Positions 1 through 10,489 of a DNA stretch of 64,000 nucleotides are shown piece by piece (position 1 is the stretch's first letter; every line of letters begins with the position of its first letter). This DNA is from Isoperla grammatica (taxonomy: Eukaryota > Arthropoda > Insecta > Plecoptera > Perlodidae). The notes below the pieces were generated by a model. It was given only the letters and a program-made list of their open reading frames with translations. It was not told where the DNA came from and did not search any database. The DNA lies in contig OX246740.1 of assembly GCA_945910005.1 (NCBI GenBank), positions 4,647,458 to 4,711,457 on the forward strand, in the 5' to 3' direction. Both the position numbers and the translations under genes were made by a program.

Positions 1-2757
1 TTTTTTTTTTTTTTTATTTATTTATTTATTAAATGTCTATCCTGTTCAGTTATAAAAACTGATTAACAAAGCAGGACACACTATGTGTGATATAGTTCAA
101 CAGTTATGTTCCCATTATTGACATTGTGTTAGCTGTAAACTTAAATATAACGTTGTTATTTCTAATGCTGCCGCTATTCTTGCGGTTTGTTTGTTACACA
201 TTATTTAAGATACATAGTATGATTTTCATGAAAGTTTTAAAGCATGTTAGACAAAATGTTTCACGAGAAAGCCACGAGTTACACTAGAAATCAGTATATT
301 TACAAAAATGGGGCAAAACAACATCCCCGTGAACAGTTGTGGAGACACCGGGACAGGTCCCTAAAATACGGGACAAATGGGTACCCTAATCAGCCTTTCA
401 CAATCATTAGTGGTCAAAACGATAAACCAGGAAAATGATCAAAATTGCTGTTAGTTGACAACGTTGGTCATATTGCCTCACAAGCCCAGTCGTAATCTCT
501 TGTAAAGTTCCGAATATAACTCGTCCCACTGTGGACTGCGATCAGCTCCACAAAAATATGGTACTTTACAACAGAAGGTGATCACTTTGTTGTGTTGTTT
601 ACTAGAATATGTATCGAATATTTTCTTTCCAGCCAGCCCACAAAGGACAAGTTATTCTAGATAACGAAAGCATAAGTGATAATGCTATGGTAATACTTAC
701 ACAACCTTCATAAAACGCTTACCATCATTTGTCCTAGTACATGTTCCACCAATAAATATGTTCATCGTTGATTATAGAGTGGCTTTGATTTCATGTAGCA
801 TGTGTTATCATGGCTATTGCATTGCTTGTCCTCTGTCTAGCTTTGTTTATTCTTCCCATCTAAGCTCAGGAAGCAAGGCAAGGTCATGTAGGCTATACGT
901 GTTCAAAATTTGATTGTTGACCCTCAAGACTGATTTAGCTACATAGATTTATTGGTTCACTTCCAGCTGAGTCAGGAGTAAAAAATGTTTAGTTTTCTTC
1001 AATTCACCCATTGTGTTATTATTTGTTAATTATTTATTTTCTTAGTTTAAAGTTAAAATTCGTAACTGGGTTTAATTAAAGTGTTTAATATATTGTATCA
1101 TTTGTATTTTTGTAATCAATCAATACAGATGTAGCTTATTACTGTAATGAGTTGACTGTTGTAAATAGTTTATGGGTATAGGCCTACATATTAATATTAT
1201 GTTACTATGTTTATGTGCAACTGCAATGCATATTTTATTTATCTTTTCTTTCTCTGCGCTTAATCTCGATGTGACAACTTAATTTTAAATTAACTTATTT
1301 TGTCTCGTTTGAAACATCATACATCAGTGTGTCATTGACACGTCCACCCGATATTTATTTATTTATTTATCGCTATTCATCTTATTTATATTTATTCATC
1401 TTATCACTATGTAGTTTTGTGTAGTAGTACATGTGTATCTAATCCCCGTGATGCATTTCTCTGCACTAGTGAGGCCTGTCTTATTACTTGCTAACGTTAC
1501 CTTTCCTGAGAAAGCACTGCATGAACAATGATATCTGAAGCGGTGTCTACATCCAGTGAATGAAAGCAAATAAGTGTACTTTTTTAGTTTTTTTTTTTAA
1601 ACAATAAATTACACCGCATTTATTTATTTAACCATTGTTAATGTAGACAAAATTAACGCTCTCTATGCCAGCCTAGAGTTAAACATAGTTAAACTTTTTC
1701 TTAGTTTGATGAAGTGACATATGAGTGACTATGAGCATCAATAAAACAGCAAACACATGTTTGGGCAGACAAATCTACATGTCTCATGGTAGGCCTATAG
1801 AGTCAATGAGTGTAACAAAAAGAACCTGTGTTAGTCACTTTGAAAAATTCAATGAATTCCAAATGGTTAAAAATCGTATTGATTTGTGAGCTGTTAAGTA
1901 ACAAACAAAACTTAAATATATGTTAATAAAATTAACACTAACCTGGGCCACGAAAGCCTTCATATTTTAATATATAAAGTTATTGTACATTACCTCACTA
2001 ATGCCTCATTTACTATTTCGATGACTTTAATTCACGTATGCTAATTTCATCTGAACACCGCTTTAGTGCTCCTCTTTAACCACCATTACACTGCAGAACA
2101 ATTAGTGAGTTAGACATTTATGTGTTCTCCCTGTTATTTGTAAAAATATCTGTTGTACGGTAAACAAAGTGAGAGTCTAGATTTAGAAAATCTTAATCTA
2201 AGATTAATGTTACTTACATTGCTTTCAAGAACAACAGGCTACATGCTTTAATTTGTCTACATTATATTATACTTGTACATGGCTTTTTTAATATTAATAT
2301 AATAATTAATAACAATAGAAAAATTAATAATAACAACTCTTGCCTAAAAAATCTAGTTTTGATCATTGACTAGCTATGTTAGGAAAATAGTGCACTTATA
2401 AACCCTTTCTAAATGTTTACTATTATTTTTATTGTTTTTTAACCTGTGCATTTACAGTGCACAAAATCATAGTTACGAATCGGTGCGAACACCAGAAGCC
2501 ACTCAAATTCCACCTTACGGGCATTTGCCTTGAGCGTTGGCCCTTGACGGCTAGGATTGGGTACTAATGCTGTAAAATGAGCTAAATAATAAAATTGAAC
2601 GCAATTTTCTTCATTTAGCCTAAACTAAACTAAATTCAATTCCACTTTTAGATATTGAAGAATTTTTTCAATGTGATAAATTTTGAGTGAGTTAGTGAAT
2701 ACTGATAATTTATTTTAAATTTAAAATAAACATAAAATATTTGGGTGTAGCGGCCTA
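1..2757. other. AT-rich non-coding sequence, no gene recognised
   Basis: Opens with a T run and ATTT repeats. No exon in either strand gave a recognisable protein. It lies upstream of the PHKG 3' exons and so may be a PHKG intron, but the missing kinase-domain exons were not found here. A short open frame at 244-438 has no family resemblance or splice context that I can support. ATTT runs recur near 1350 and 1617. Confidence 0.5.
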
Positions 2758-2807
2758 CTAATTCAAATCATGTTTTACTCCTGTGGAATTAATTAAACAT
2801 ACCACTA

Positions 2808-3364
2808 GTATATTAAGTGAGGAAAGGATCCAACAGCTTACCTTCGTGTAGTAAGATGACGGATTTGCGAGTTTGAAGTACACATGAAGACATAATACAA
2901 AATATAACGAGACGTTTCGACCGAGGTCTTGCTCACTCGAGAGAAGAATGGCTACTGCAACTACTCTAGTCAACTAAACAACTATAATAAACTAGACTAA
3001 AATATATATATATATGTACAATATTTACAAGGCGCTGTTGGGGGGTGTGGCGGCAGGGAGGTGAGAGGGGGAGAGGGCTATCACTAACGGATGTTTAGGT
3101 TGGGAGCCAACCTAGATTTAGTGATCCACTGGTGGGCCAACTCCCACCGTCTTAGTTCGCCTGGGTTGCAGCTGGCTGGGAGGGATTTTATCACTCTGGT
3201 GTTGAAACATCCATTGAATGCCAGGTTATGGGATGCCGCATGTTGAGCCACCGGTTTGTCCATGGTCAGGTTTTTAGTGTCTTGCCTGTGCCCGTTCATC
3301 CGTGACCTAAGCGAGTTCTTAGTTAGGCCAACATATTCGGCAGGGCAGTGGTTGCAGTTCAGTT
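2808..3364 (-). repeat. Penelope pseudo-LTR, downstream copy
   Basis: The 3' copy of the terminal repeat. It overlaps the final part of the RT/endonuclease frame (down to 3084) and continues as 3' UTR to 2808, next to the left target duplication (2796-2809). The UTR includes an ATATAT run near 3003-3013. Its match with 6016-6572 is the main evidence for recent insertion. Confidence 0.92.
2911..2938 (-). ncRNA. Hammerhead-like hairpin in the pseudo-LTR (degenerate core)
   Basis: On the - strand this reads as a GACC/GGTC hairpin with a 2-nt loop followed by CGAAACGTC. That matches the stem II and GAAA side of the hammerhead ribozymes described in many PLE pseudo-LTRs. The other half of the core, normally CUGANGA, reads GUGAGCA, so the catalytic core is not canonical. 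A second copy is at 6119-6146. The position and partial motif are seen; catalytic activity is doubtful. Confidence 0.4.
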
Positions 3365-5885
3365 GGTAGACTACATTGGTGGTTTGGCAGGTGTTGTGTT
3401 GCCTTATTGGGTATGTCTTGCCGGTGGCCTGGGCACTGAACGTGGTGGAAGGTTGATGAATTGGGCACGTCAAGCAACCGTTACCTCCTTGGCAAGGGTA
3501 GGAACCTGCTGGTTCATTTTCAGGAGCATCCCTGATGCGGCAGTCTCTCCTGACCACTAGGTCCGCAATGTTCGGGGGGCGTCTGAAGGCTACTCTAGGC
3601 AAGGATTTTACCAGATCTTGGGTCTTAGTGGAGGATGTTAAAATGTGAAGGCCACTTTTCATTATACCATTGAGTGCCTGTAGTCCTGGGTGCCACTGTG
3701 TGACTAGAGGTATAACATCATTGGGCGGCGGGATGGCCTGCCTCGCTGGTCTATTGATGCGTTGTTGGACGGTGGTCTTGTCGTAGCCTCGAGCCACAAA
3801 GGCGTTGGTAATGCGTTCGCAATACTTGGCAAGATCATTACCATCTGAGCAGATACGTTGGCCTCTCACTGCTAGGGAGTAGGGTAGTGCTCGTTTGGTA
3901 TATGTAGGGTGACAGCTGTCGTGATGAAGGTACAGCTGCTTGTTGGTGGGTTTGAAGTGAACATCAGTCCTCAGCCGGCCCGATTCTAAATAGACATCCA
4001 CATCAAGGAATGCGACGTGCAATGATGACGATTCCCAAGTGAAGCGTAACACACTGGCATTGTTGAGGTCCGTGAGGAAGACGTCTAGTAGTGCTTGGCC
4101 GTGGGGCCATACCATAAAGATGTCATCAATAAAACGGAAGAAACACAAGGGCAGATGGTCACGGGTTGCTAGGAACTGCTTCTCTAGTTTGCCCATGAAG
4201 AGGTTGGCATACGAGGGGGCCATTCTGGTGCCCATGGCTGTGCCTTTCGTTTGCAGGTAGTGGCGCTCCATGAACCGAAAGTTGTTGAGGCGGAGGACCA
4301 TGTGCGCAAGTTCTGTGAGAAACGGGGCGTCTGGTTTGGTGCCGGGTGGCCGGGTTCTAAGGAAGTGTTCTAGGGCGGCTAATCCCTGTGTGGTCGGGAT
4401 ATTAGTGTATAATGACGTGACATCAATGGTGACCAATAGCGAGCCTGGTGGTAGTGGCGTGTCGAGTTGGTGGAGTTTCTCGAGGAAGTCGTAAGTGTCC
4501 TTGATGTGCGAGTCAAGGTTGGCAACAAGCGGCTGGAGATGGTAGTCAACAAAAGCGGAAATCCTCTCAGTTGGTGAACTATAACTGGAGACTATGGGTC
4601 GGCCTGGATTCCCTTGTTTGTGGATCTTCGGAAGCAAGTAGAATACAGGTGTCCGTATGGTATCCGGTGTGAGGGCTTTGATTGTCTTGTCGTTAAGGCC
4701 TTGATGTGTTACGTGGGTGGTTAGGAAGTCGGAGACTTTCTTGAGGTGCAAGTTGGTAGGGTCCTCCTTGAGCAGTCGGTAGGTTGTAGTATCAGACAGT
4801 TGCCGGTCAGCCTCAGTGATATAAGCTGCGACATCCTGGACGACGATCGTGGAGCCTTTGTCCGCTGGAGTGATGATGATCTCCCTGTTGTTACGTAAGG
4901 AGTTGATGGCTTTGCGATGCGTAGGCGTGAGGTTAGTGCTGGTGGGTAGCCTATCTGCAAAGTCCGGGGAGGATACTTTGGCTAGAAGGTGATGAGTGAA
5001 AACTTCAAGCGGGTGATCAGGTGGTAGGGGGTCTGGCTCCCAGTCCGATTTAGGCCTAAATTTGGTTAAAGCAGGGTCTAGAGTTTGTTGTCTTTTGGCT
5101 GTGAAAGGGTTTTCCTTGAAATGGTGTTTTATTTTTAAATTCCGGGTGAAAGCTATGGTATCCTTTACCAAAGCAAAATGGTCAAACTTGGGGGTGGGGA
5201 CAAAGGTTAGGCCTTTGGAAAGAACATCCTTTTCGTCGTTCGTGAGGTCGTGTTTGGACAAGTTGAGGATGGCATCATTGTTTGTATCCTCTTCAGGGCG
5301 AGGCTTGTCCACTTGGGGTAGGCTTAGTTTGGTTGGAAGTTTGGGTGGGCCAGGCTTAGGAATCCCAAGTTGTAAAATGTCCGCCAAACAAGGTGACACG
5401 CCTATGAGGGGCGGGGCTGGACTCTTGAGCGTGGCTAGTCCCGTCGGTAGTTGAAAGTCACAGGCGAGATAATATAACATGAGTTTTGAAAGTTTAGCGA
5501 GATGGTTCGACGCATTACGAGATAAAATAGTTCCAGCTTCCAATAAGATGTCATTAATGAGCGGGATGGCGTGTGGGAACGATAGACTTGCGACTTTAAT
5601 AAAGGAAGTAAGTTGCTTCGTATGTTCAATGGCGAGACCAGAGTACTGTTCCAGTACTACTCTGGTCATAACAACACTCTGTTTGAGTGAGAACAACGCT
5701 ACTTCCGGTCGGATAGCGTGGGGTAGGCCCGAGATGGGCGGTTTACCTGTTAGGCCCTTGGGCGCTATTCCCAAGTCCACACAGCATTGTAGGAAACAAA
5801 CGTGACTTCTCACATAGGCCAGCTTAGTGGCATGATGACGAATTTGTTTGATCCAAAAATCGAACATAGGCCTATGTTGATACAT
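3084..5885 (-). CDS. Penelope-like reverse transcriptase / GIY-YIG endonuclease
   Basis: A single uninterrupted frame of 933 codons. Residues 1-300 form a PLE-type N-terminal region. The reverse transcriptase covers about 335-690, with ADKGS (341-345), YLLPKIHK (416-423), the catalytic aspartate block DVTSLYTNIP (488-497), GTAMGTRMAPSYAN (548-561) and the RFIDDIF catalytic pair (584-590). A cysteine-rich linker follows (C788, C798, C804, C807), then a GIY-YIG-like endonuclease: VVYQL...EYVG (838-853), arginines at 859 and 861, and a glutamate in GELRRWELAHQW near 910-915. In PLEs the endonuclease cuts the target and the RT copies the RNA from the nick. The length is normal for endonuclease-bearing PLEs and I see no stop or frameshift. 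The first Met was taken as start; a later Met is possible. Confidence 0.95.
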   Translation of the reverse strand: MYQHRPMFDFWIKQIRHHATKLAYVRSHVCFLQCCVDLGIAPKGLTGKPPISGLPHAIRPEVALFSLKQSVVMTRVVLEQYSGLAIEHTKQLTSFIKVASLSFPHAIPLINDILLEAGTILSRNASNHLAKLSKLMLYYLACDFQLPTGLATLKSPAPPLIGVSPCLADILQLGIPKPGPPKLPTKLSLPQVDKPRPEEDTNNDAILNLSKHDLTNDEKDVLSKGLTFVPTPKFDHFALVKDTIAFTRNLKIKHHFKENPFTAKRQQTLDPALTKFRPKSDWEPDPLPPDHPLEVFTHHLLAKVSSPDFADRLPTSTNLTPTHRKAINSLRNNREIIITPADKGSTIVVQDVAAYITEADRQLSDTTTYRLLKEDPTNLHLKKVSDFLTTHVTHQGLNDKTIKALTPDTIRTPVFYLLPKIHKQGNPGRPIVSSYSSPTERISAFVDYHLQPLVANLDSHIKDTYDFLEKLHQLDTPLPPGSLLVTIDVTSLYTNIPTTQGLAALEHFLRTRPPGTKPDAPFLTELAHMVLRLNNFRFMERHYLQTKGTAMGTRMAPSYANLFMGKLEKQFLATRDHLPLCFFRFIDDIFMVWPHGQALLDVFLTDLNNASVLRFTWESSSLHVAFLDVDVYLESGRLRTDVHFKPTNKQLYLHHDSCHPTYTKRALPYSLAVRGQRICSDGNDLAKYCERITNAFVARGYDKTTVQQRINRPARQAIPPPNDVIPLVTQWHPGLQALNGIMKSGLHILTSSTKTQDLVKSLPRVAFRRPPNIADLVVRRDCRIRDAPENEPAGSYPCQGGNGCLTCPIHQPSTTFSAQATGKTYPIRQHNTCQTTNVVYQLNCNHCPAEYVGLTKNSLRSRMNGHRQDTKNLTMDKPVAQHAASHNLAFNGCFNTRVIKSLPASCNPGELRRWELAHQWITKSRLAPNLNIR

Positions 5886-6015
5886 CGCGTCGTGAGAGAA
5901 AGAGTGAAAAAACAGGAAAGAAAGATAGATACACAGGGTGCGAGGGTGGGGACGGAAAAGTATTGGGTCAATCGACTTGATAGGTTATGAAAGTAGGTGC
6001 CAATCGGCTGGAATG

Positions 6016-6572
6016 GTATATTAAGTGAGGAAAGGATCCAACAGCTTACCTTCGTGTAGTAAGATGACGGATTTGCGAGTTTGAAGTACACATGAAGACA
6101 TAATACAAAATATAACGAGACGTTTCGACCGAGGTCTTGCTCACTCGAGAGAAGAATGGCTACTGCAACTACTCTAGTCAACTAAACAACTATAATAAAC
6201 TAGACTAAAATATATATATATATGTACAATATTTACAAGGCGCTGTTGGGGGGTGTGGCGGCAGGGAGGTGAGAGGGGGAGAGGGCTATCACTAACGGAT
6301 GTTTAGGTTGGGAGCCAACCTAGATTTAGTGATCCACTGGTGGGCCAACTCCCACCGTCTTAGTTCGCCTGGGTTGCAGCTGGCTGGGAGGGATTTTATC
6401 ACTCTGGTGTTGAAACATCCATTGAATGCCAGGTTATGGGATGCCGCATGTTGAGCCACCGGTTTGTCCATGGTCAGGTTTTTAGTGTCTTGCCTGTGCC
6501 CGTTCATCCGTGACCTAAGCGAGTTCTTAGTTAGGCCAACATATTCGGCAGGGCAGTGGTTGCAGTTCAGTT
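6016..6572 (-). repeat. Penelope pseudo-LTR, upstream copy
   Basis: The 5' (truncated) tandem copy of the element end. It contains the last 71 codons of the endonuclease frame from an internal Met (6292-6507), a few more codons up to 6572, and the 3' UTR. By eye it is indistinguishable from 2808-3364. In PLEs this repeat supplies the promoter and, in many families, a hammerhead ribozyme. It ends abruptly at 6572, where the match to the internal copy stops. Confidence 0.92.
6119..6146 (-). ncRNA. Second copy of the hammerhead-like hairpin
   Basis: Copy of 2911-2938 in the upstream pseudo-LTR, offset by 3208 bp, with the same GACC/GGTC stem, CGAAACGTC segment and non-canonical CUGANGA side. 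A pair of self-cleaving sites would release a unit-length transcript, which is the role proposed for PLE hammerheads. Confidence 0.4.
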
Positions 6573-6903
6573 ACCACTAACAACATAACAACATTAACAT
6601 ACCACTAGTTAGATACCAGTATCCAAACTGCAATATTCTAAATAGAGTCCTCTTATTATCATATGAATAGTGGATACAATATGTTCCACTTTTTCAATTT
6701 TTGTGGTAGATGTGACTTGACTCACTTGTAGGCAAATTGTTTCATATAGGCCCTATCTACATGTCATCTTTTATTATTTTGCATTATGTTACTCTATTTA
6801 TCAGCCAAATGGTTTGTGACATGGTTGTGTTTTAACATTTTCAAATGTAAACAACAACATACAAAATATATTAAATGTGTGTTTATTGTTTTCTTCTTTC
6901 AAG

Positions 6904-7062
6904 ATCTTAAGAAGAGAAGAATTTCAACCGCGCAAGAAATTCAAGTTCGCTATTCTAGTTGTTAGAGCAATGGTCCGTATACAGCGGTTGAGATTCATTC
7001 CCGAGCCTCTCTCCTTGAATATCGCAAGAACCGACCCATACAGAATTAAAACACTACGCAAG
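6904..7062 (+). CDS. PHKG: PHKG penultimate coding exon (calmodulin-binding region)
   Basis: Exon of 53 codons, phase 0 at both ends, with acceptor TTTCAAG and donor AAG|GTAAAT. It encodes the start of the regulatory tail of the gamma (catalytic) subunit of phosphorylase b kinase, which phosphorylates glycogen phosphorylase to switch on glycogen breakdown. The basic amphipathic stretch RKKFKFAILVVRAMVRI followed by RTDPYRIKTLRK corresponds to the calmodulin-binding segment of vertebrate PHKG1/PHKG2 (the RDPYALRPLRR region). The delta subunit, calmodulin, binds here. The kinase domain should lie on upstream exons, which I did not find. Whether it is closer to PHKG1 or PHKG2 cannot be said from the tail. 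Confidence 0.88.
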
Positions 7063-7963
7063 GTAAATATTGGTCTGAAATATTAAGAGTTCTCATACGA
7101 GCAGATTGCATTTAACTTCACATCCTGGAGATACATTTTGCTGGCATACTTTCCAAGACTGTTAACAAGAAAATAAGTCAAGAGTGTAGGTCATACTTGC
7201 CCCGAAATAGCCTTACGATGCCTTGGTCATAGACTAGTGAGCGATTGCAGATCTATGACGAAAGCATCTGTAAGATTGTTTCGAGGCAAGTACACACTAG
7301 CAAACAACAAAGGAAAGCACTAGGTTATGCCACTAGTGTACTATTTCATTCAAACTATTTTGTATATTCTATATCCAAATGCGTTTCCTACCCAACTCGC
7401 ATACTTGGGGAAGGAACTTTTAAAATGAACACTTTTGAATTATGACGAATTTTTTAACGAATGCATTCATGTTTGGCAAGAATCAACTTTTACTTGAAAA
7501 CGTTCATTATTTGTGCAAACTTTTACACGTTTGAAAAGTTATCATATTTCTGTTACGCAGCAGCCTACACATGACCAGCGAAACTCGGAAGTTGGCAGTC
7601 TGTAGAACACAAAAACACAAACATACCTATTTTGTACAAAACCTGTGATTAATTAATAGAAAACCCAGGAAATTACTGAGCACCAATGAGATTGAGAGCA
7701 AACATTCCATGCCGACTTTAATCTATTACAGTCGTCAAAGAATGTTTGATTCATCTACACTTTTTGCATATTTTGCACTCCCCATGATAGAGCATGAGGA
7801 ACAGTGCCGGAAGTATAGAAGGTGTAGGTTAACCAAACCATAGATATAAATGTTGTTACCAAGATATGTAACTGAATGGAGGTCTGAGGACCTATGCTCG
7901 TTCCTCGATGCCCGCCATATTGTATGATTGCCTGTTTGTTTACATTTTAACATGTGTGTTTTT

Positions 7964-8756
7964 TAGGGATGTTCAACGATATTTTTTTCAATATCGATAT
8001 CGGCGCCATTTTGCCGATATCGTATCGCGATATCGTTATTAAAAAATTGACATCGATATCGCGATATCGAATTTTTTTCGGTGGCAATAAAACAATACAT
8101 AAGAAATCGTAGTCAATTTGAAGTGTTTTCGCCGTGGCCAGCAGTACGCGTTGCTGCAGTTAGTGTCTTCACGTCTATTACCCCCACCCTTCCCCCGGGA
8201 TATCATTATCATCTTGAAGATTTTCCGCCTGTGGCCTGCAGTACGAGTTGCTGCACAGCGACAAAGGCTTGAATTCGCGTGATGGCATCTAGTCACGTGT
8301 CGGGCATCGGCTATTGACAGTCGTAAAAGTATCAAGCAATACTGAACAACAACATTCTTCTCAGAAAGAATTTGGGATTCCAGGTACAAATAGTTGAATA
8401 GATCCAATGTCTCCATGCAAACAAAGGGAACCTGCCGGCCCGTGCGGCCATCTGTGTGGAGGGGGGAGATGTCCAGTTACAAACTGCAGCAACGCGTAAG
8501 TACTGCAAACCACGGGAGAAATACTTCAAGTTGACAATGATATCGCGATATCCTCGAGGGCTGGGGGGGGGGGGGGGTAGGCACTCAGTGACAAGCTGCA
8601 GCAACGCATACTGCAGACCATAGCGAAAATATTTTAAGTTGACCCCGATATCGCGATATTTTCGATATGACACTACCATATCGATATCGAAATTAAAGGC
8701 GATTTTCCCGCGATATCGATATCGTATCGAATTATCGATATCGTTGAACATCCCTA
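7964..8756. mobile_element. Non-autonomous hAT element with ATATCG-rich ends
   Basis: Terminal inverted repeats TAGGGATGTTCAACGATA / TATCGTTGAACATCCCTA are flanked by an exact 8-bp target duplication, GTGTTTTT at 7956-7963 and 8757-8764, as in hAT transposons. Both subterminal regions are packed with GATATCG/CGATATC palindromes. Inside are four copies of a module of about 110 bp (marked by GCAGTACG..TTGCTGCA), two in each arm and inverted between arms. No transposase frame is present, so it would depend on a hAT transposase elsewhere. It sits in the last intron of PHKG. Confidence 0.9.
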
Positions 8757-9663
8757 GTGTTTTTCAATGTGTTATACATCGCCTGGCGTATGTCATTGAT
8801 ATTGATGACTATAAAAAGAAAGTACGCAAGTATCTGTATACCCATTGGACATAAAGTAAAGTCATATCAGCATTGAAAATAATAATTTCTAAATGTACAA
8901 TATGGCGACGTTCCGAGAATAATCCATTGTGGAAATCTCAAAAGAGAATCAGTTTTGGTTTTGGTACGTCCAGATAGTGAGTTACGTATCTTGGTAACAA
9001 TATTTATAAATATCTATGATCAAACAGTAGCTGGAAAGCCGTCTACAAGACGTATGGGCATACTGCATGGCCTACTTTGTTTTGTGGATCAGCGTACTCG
9101 TAGGGGATCTGCGGATTATATGGATAATTTAACATTTTACATCATCATTCATCATTTCATATGCCCACAATTGGTCTATCTGACCATCACGCTGGATCGT
9201 CAGCCAATAGAGATTAGCCTCCCTGTTGTGAAACTTTATGACCCCCCGGCATTGCGTCATTTTGGGCTCTTAACCCCCACATTTTACATAATATACAAAA
9301 AAATGAACTTTAAAGAGAACTTTTAAATAAATAAATTAGGTTGGTACATCTAGTACCTATACACTTTTCATTTCATTTCATTTCTTAGCTGTATAACCAC
9401 AATACAAGATTGTATGTACATTGTCAAGATGAGTTAAATATTACATCATAAGGTCGTATAGGCCTTGAAGTCATTGTATGGCTCATAGCTTGGTTCCTTG
9501 ACCGGTGAACTCGGCGACATCATAATACTGTTCCGCTTTCAGGACTTCTTATGAGAAAGGATTCCCAAACCTTCTTGTGATCTGTAGGCCCTACATCACT
9601 ACTATTTTTTTTTTTAATAGAAAGACAGAACAAATTGGAATAAAAGGATGGAGAAATGGGAGG

Positions 9664-9996
9664 CAGTGGCGTAGCCAGGTTTTGGGTCTAGGGGAGGCAG
9701 GACATTTTTAGGGGGCGCCGACTGACTTTGCCGCCACTCATTCCCCCCCCCCCCCATTCATACTTTGACCAGTTGGAAAATGATCTGTTCCGTGCGAGGT
9801 TTTATCAACATAGGCGGCACATGGCTACCTACAAAGGAGACAAAGGACGAAGTGTCACAAAGGATTCACGTATTTATTACTTCACATATGTATTTTTGGG
9901 ACTTTGAAGTTGAACAATTCAAACGGTTAGGGGGCGCCATGACAAGGGGGCGGGGGGGCATTCACTCCCCTCTTCCCCCTACTGGCTACGCCACTG
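9664..9996. mobile_element. Short repeat with CAGTGGCGTAGCCAG termini
   Basis: Begins CAGTGGCGTAGCCAGG and ends CTGGCTACGCCACTG, so the termini are inverted repeats of about 16 bp. The interior is rich in G or C runs (GGGGGCGCC). It has the same termini as the larger element at 57528-58999, which has an 8-bp target duplication. Flanks here are G/A-rich (GGGAGG on both sides), so the duplication is not certain. No coding capacity. Confidence 0.7.
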
Positions 9997-10354
9997 GGAG
10001 GAGGATGAGGAGTCTGGCAAGCTCAGTATCTACAAGTTTCATGCCCTAGAACCACCGTTTGTTATAAACATGTGACATTATACTGTGTATGTGTATTACA
10101 GTTAGGCCTACAGTAATTCGTATTTATAAAGAACTCTTGGGGGCTAGATTATTATTTTGTTATAACGAACATTTCTTTATAAAGATAATACCTTTACAAT
10201 CATGCATAAGCACCTTTAGGGACCTCAAAAACAGTTAATTATATATATAGACATTTTTCTATAAAGACGTTTGTTATAAATATGAGACATTATACTACAT
10301 ACTGTATTATTATATGGCCAAGTACTGTACTGACTAGTGTTGTATTTTATTTAG

Positions 10355-10489
10355 GTAATTGATGGCTGCGCGTTCCGAGTTTACGGCCACTGGGTGAAGA
10401 AAGCCGAGGGCCAGAACCGAGCTGCGCTGTTTGAGAATACGCCAAAGACAGAGTTGAAAACACTTTACATGACGAATCTGAGCCGATAA
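10355..10489 (+). CDS. PHKG: PHKG last coding exon
   Basis: 44 codons plus TAA, starting after TTTATTTAG in phase 0 and joining 6904-7062 without a frame change. It encodes [19 protein letters not shown] and [11 protein letters not shown], nearly the same as the conserved C-terminal block of vertebrate PHKG ([22 protein letters not shown]), then a short divergent end. The 3.3 kb intron before it carries a hAT MITE (7964-8756) and a shorter repeat (9664-9996). Together the two exons give the last 97 residues. This motif match is the strongest support for the gene call. Confidence 0.92.
   Translation, partial: VIDGCAFRVYGHWVKKAEGQNRAALFENTPKTELKTLYMTNLSR

Larger units (their letters stand above)
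2808..6572 (-). mobile_element. Complete Penelope-like retroelement with pseudo-LTRs
   Basis: A Penelope-like element (PLE) on the - strand. Reading in its own sense it has a 5' partial copy (6572-6016) that includes the last part of the endonuclease domain and the 3' UTR, then a full copy with one open frame (5885-3084), then the same 3' UTR ending at 2808. Positions 2808-3364 and 6016-6572 are direct repeats of 557 bp with no difference I could find by eye. This tandem, partly truncated arrangement is the classical PLE pseudo-LTR structure. The target duplication is AACATACCACTAGT at 2796-2809 and 6596-6609, with about 23 bp of filler (6573-6595) at the 5' junction. It lies upstream of the PHKG exons and in the opposite orientation. 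The open frame, matching repeats and clean target duplication indicate recent insertion. Confidence 0.93.

Noticed and set aside
244..438. 64-codon open frame near the left edge
   Set aside because: No family resemblance, no splice context and ordinary length for chance in AT-rich DNA.
630..688. Possible small exon between TTTCTTTCCAG and GGTAATAC
   Set aside because: It reads open (PAHKGQVILDNESISDNAM) but does not match the expected PHKG kinase region or any family I know.
3348..5805. + strand open frames within the Penelope element
   Set aside because: Shadows of the 933-codon - strand reverse transcriptase gene.
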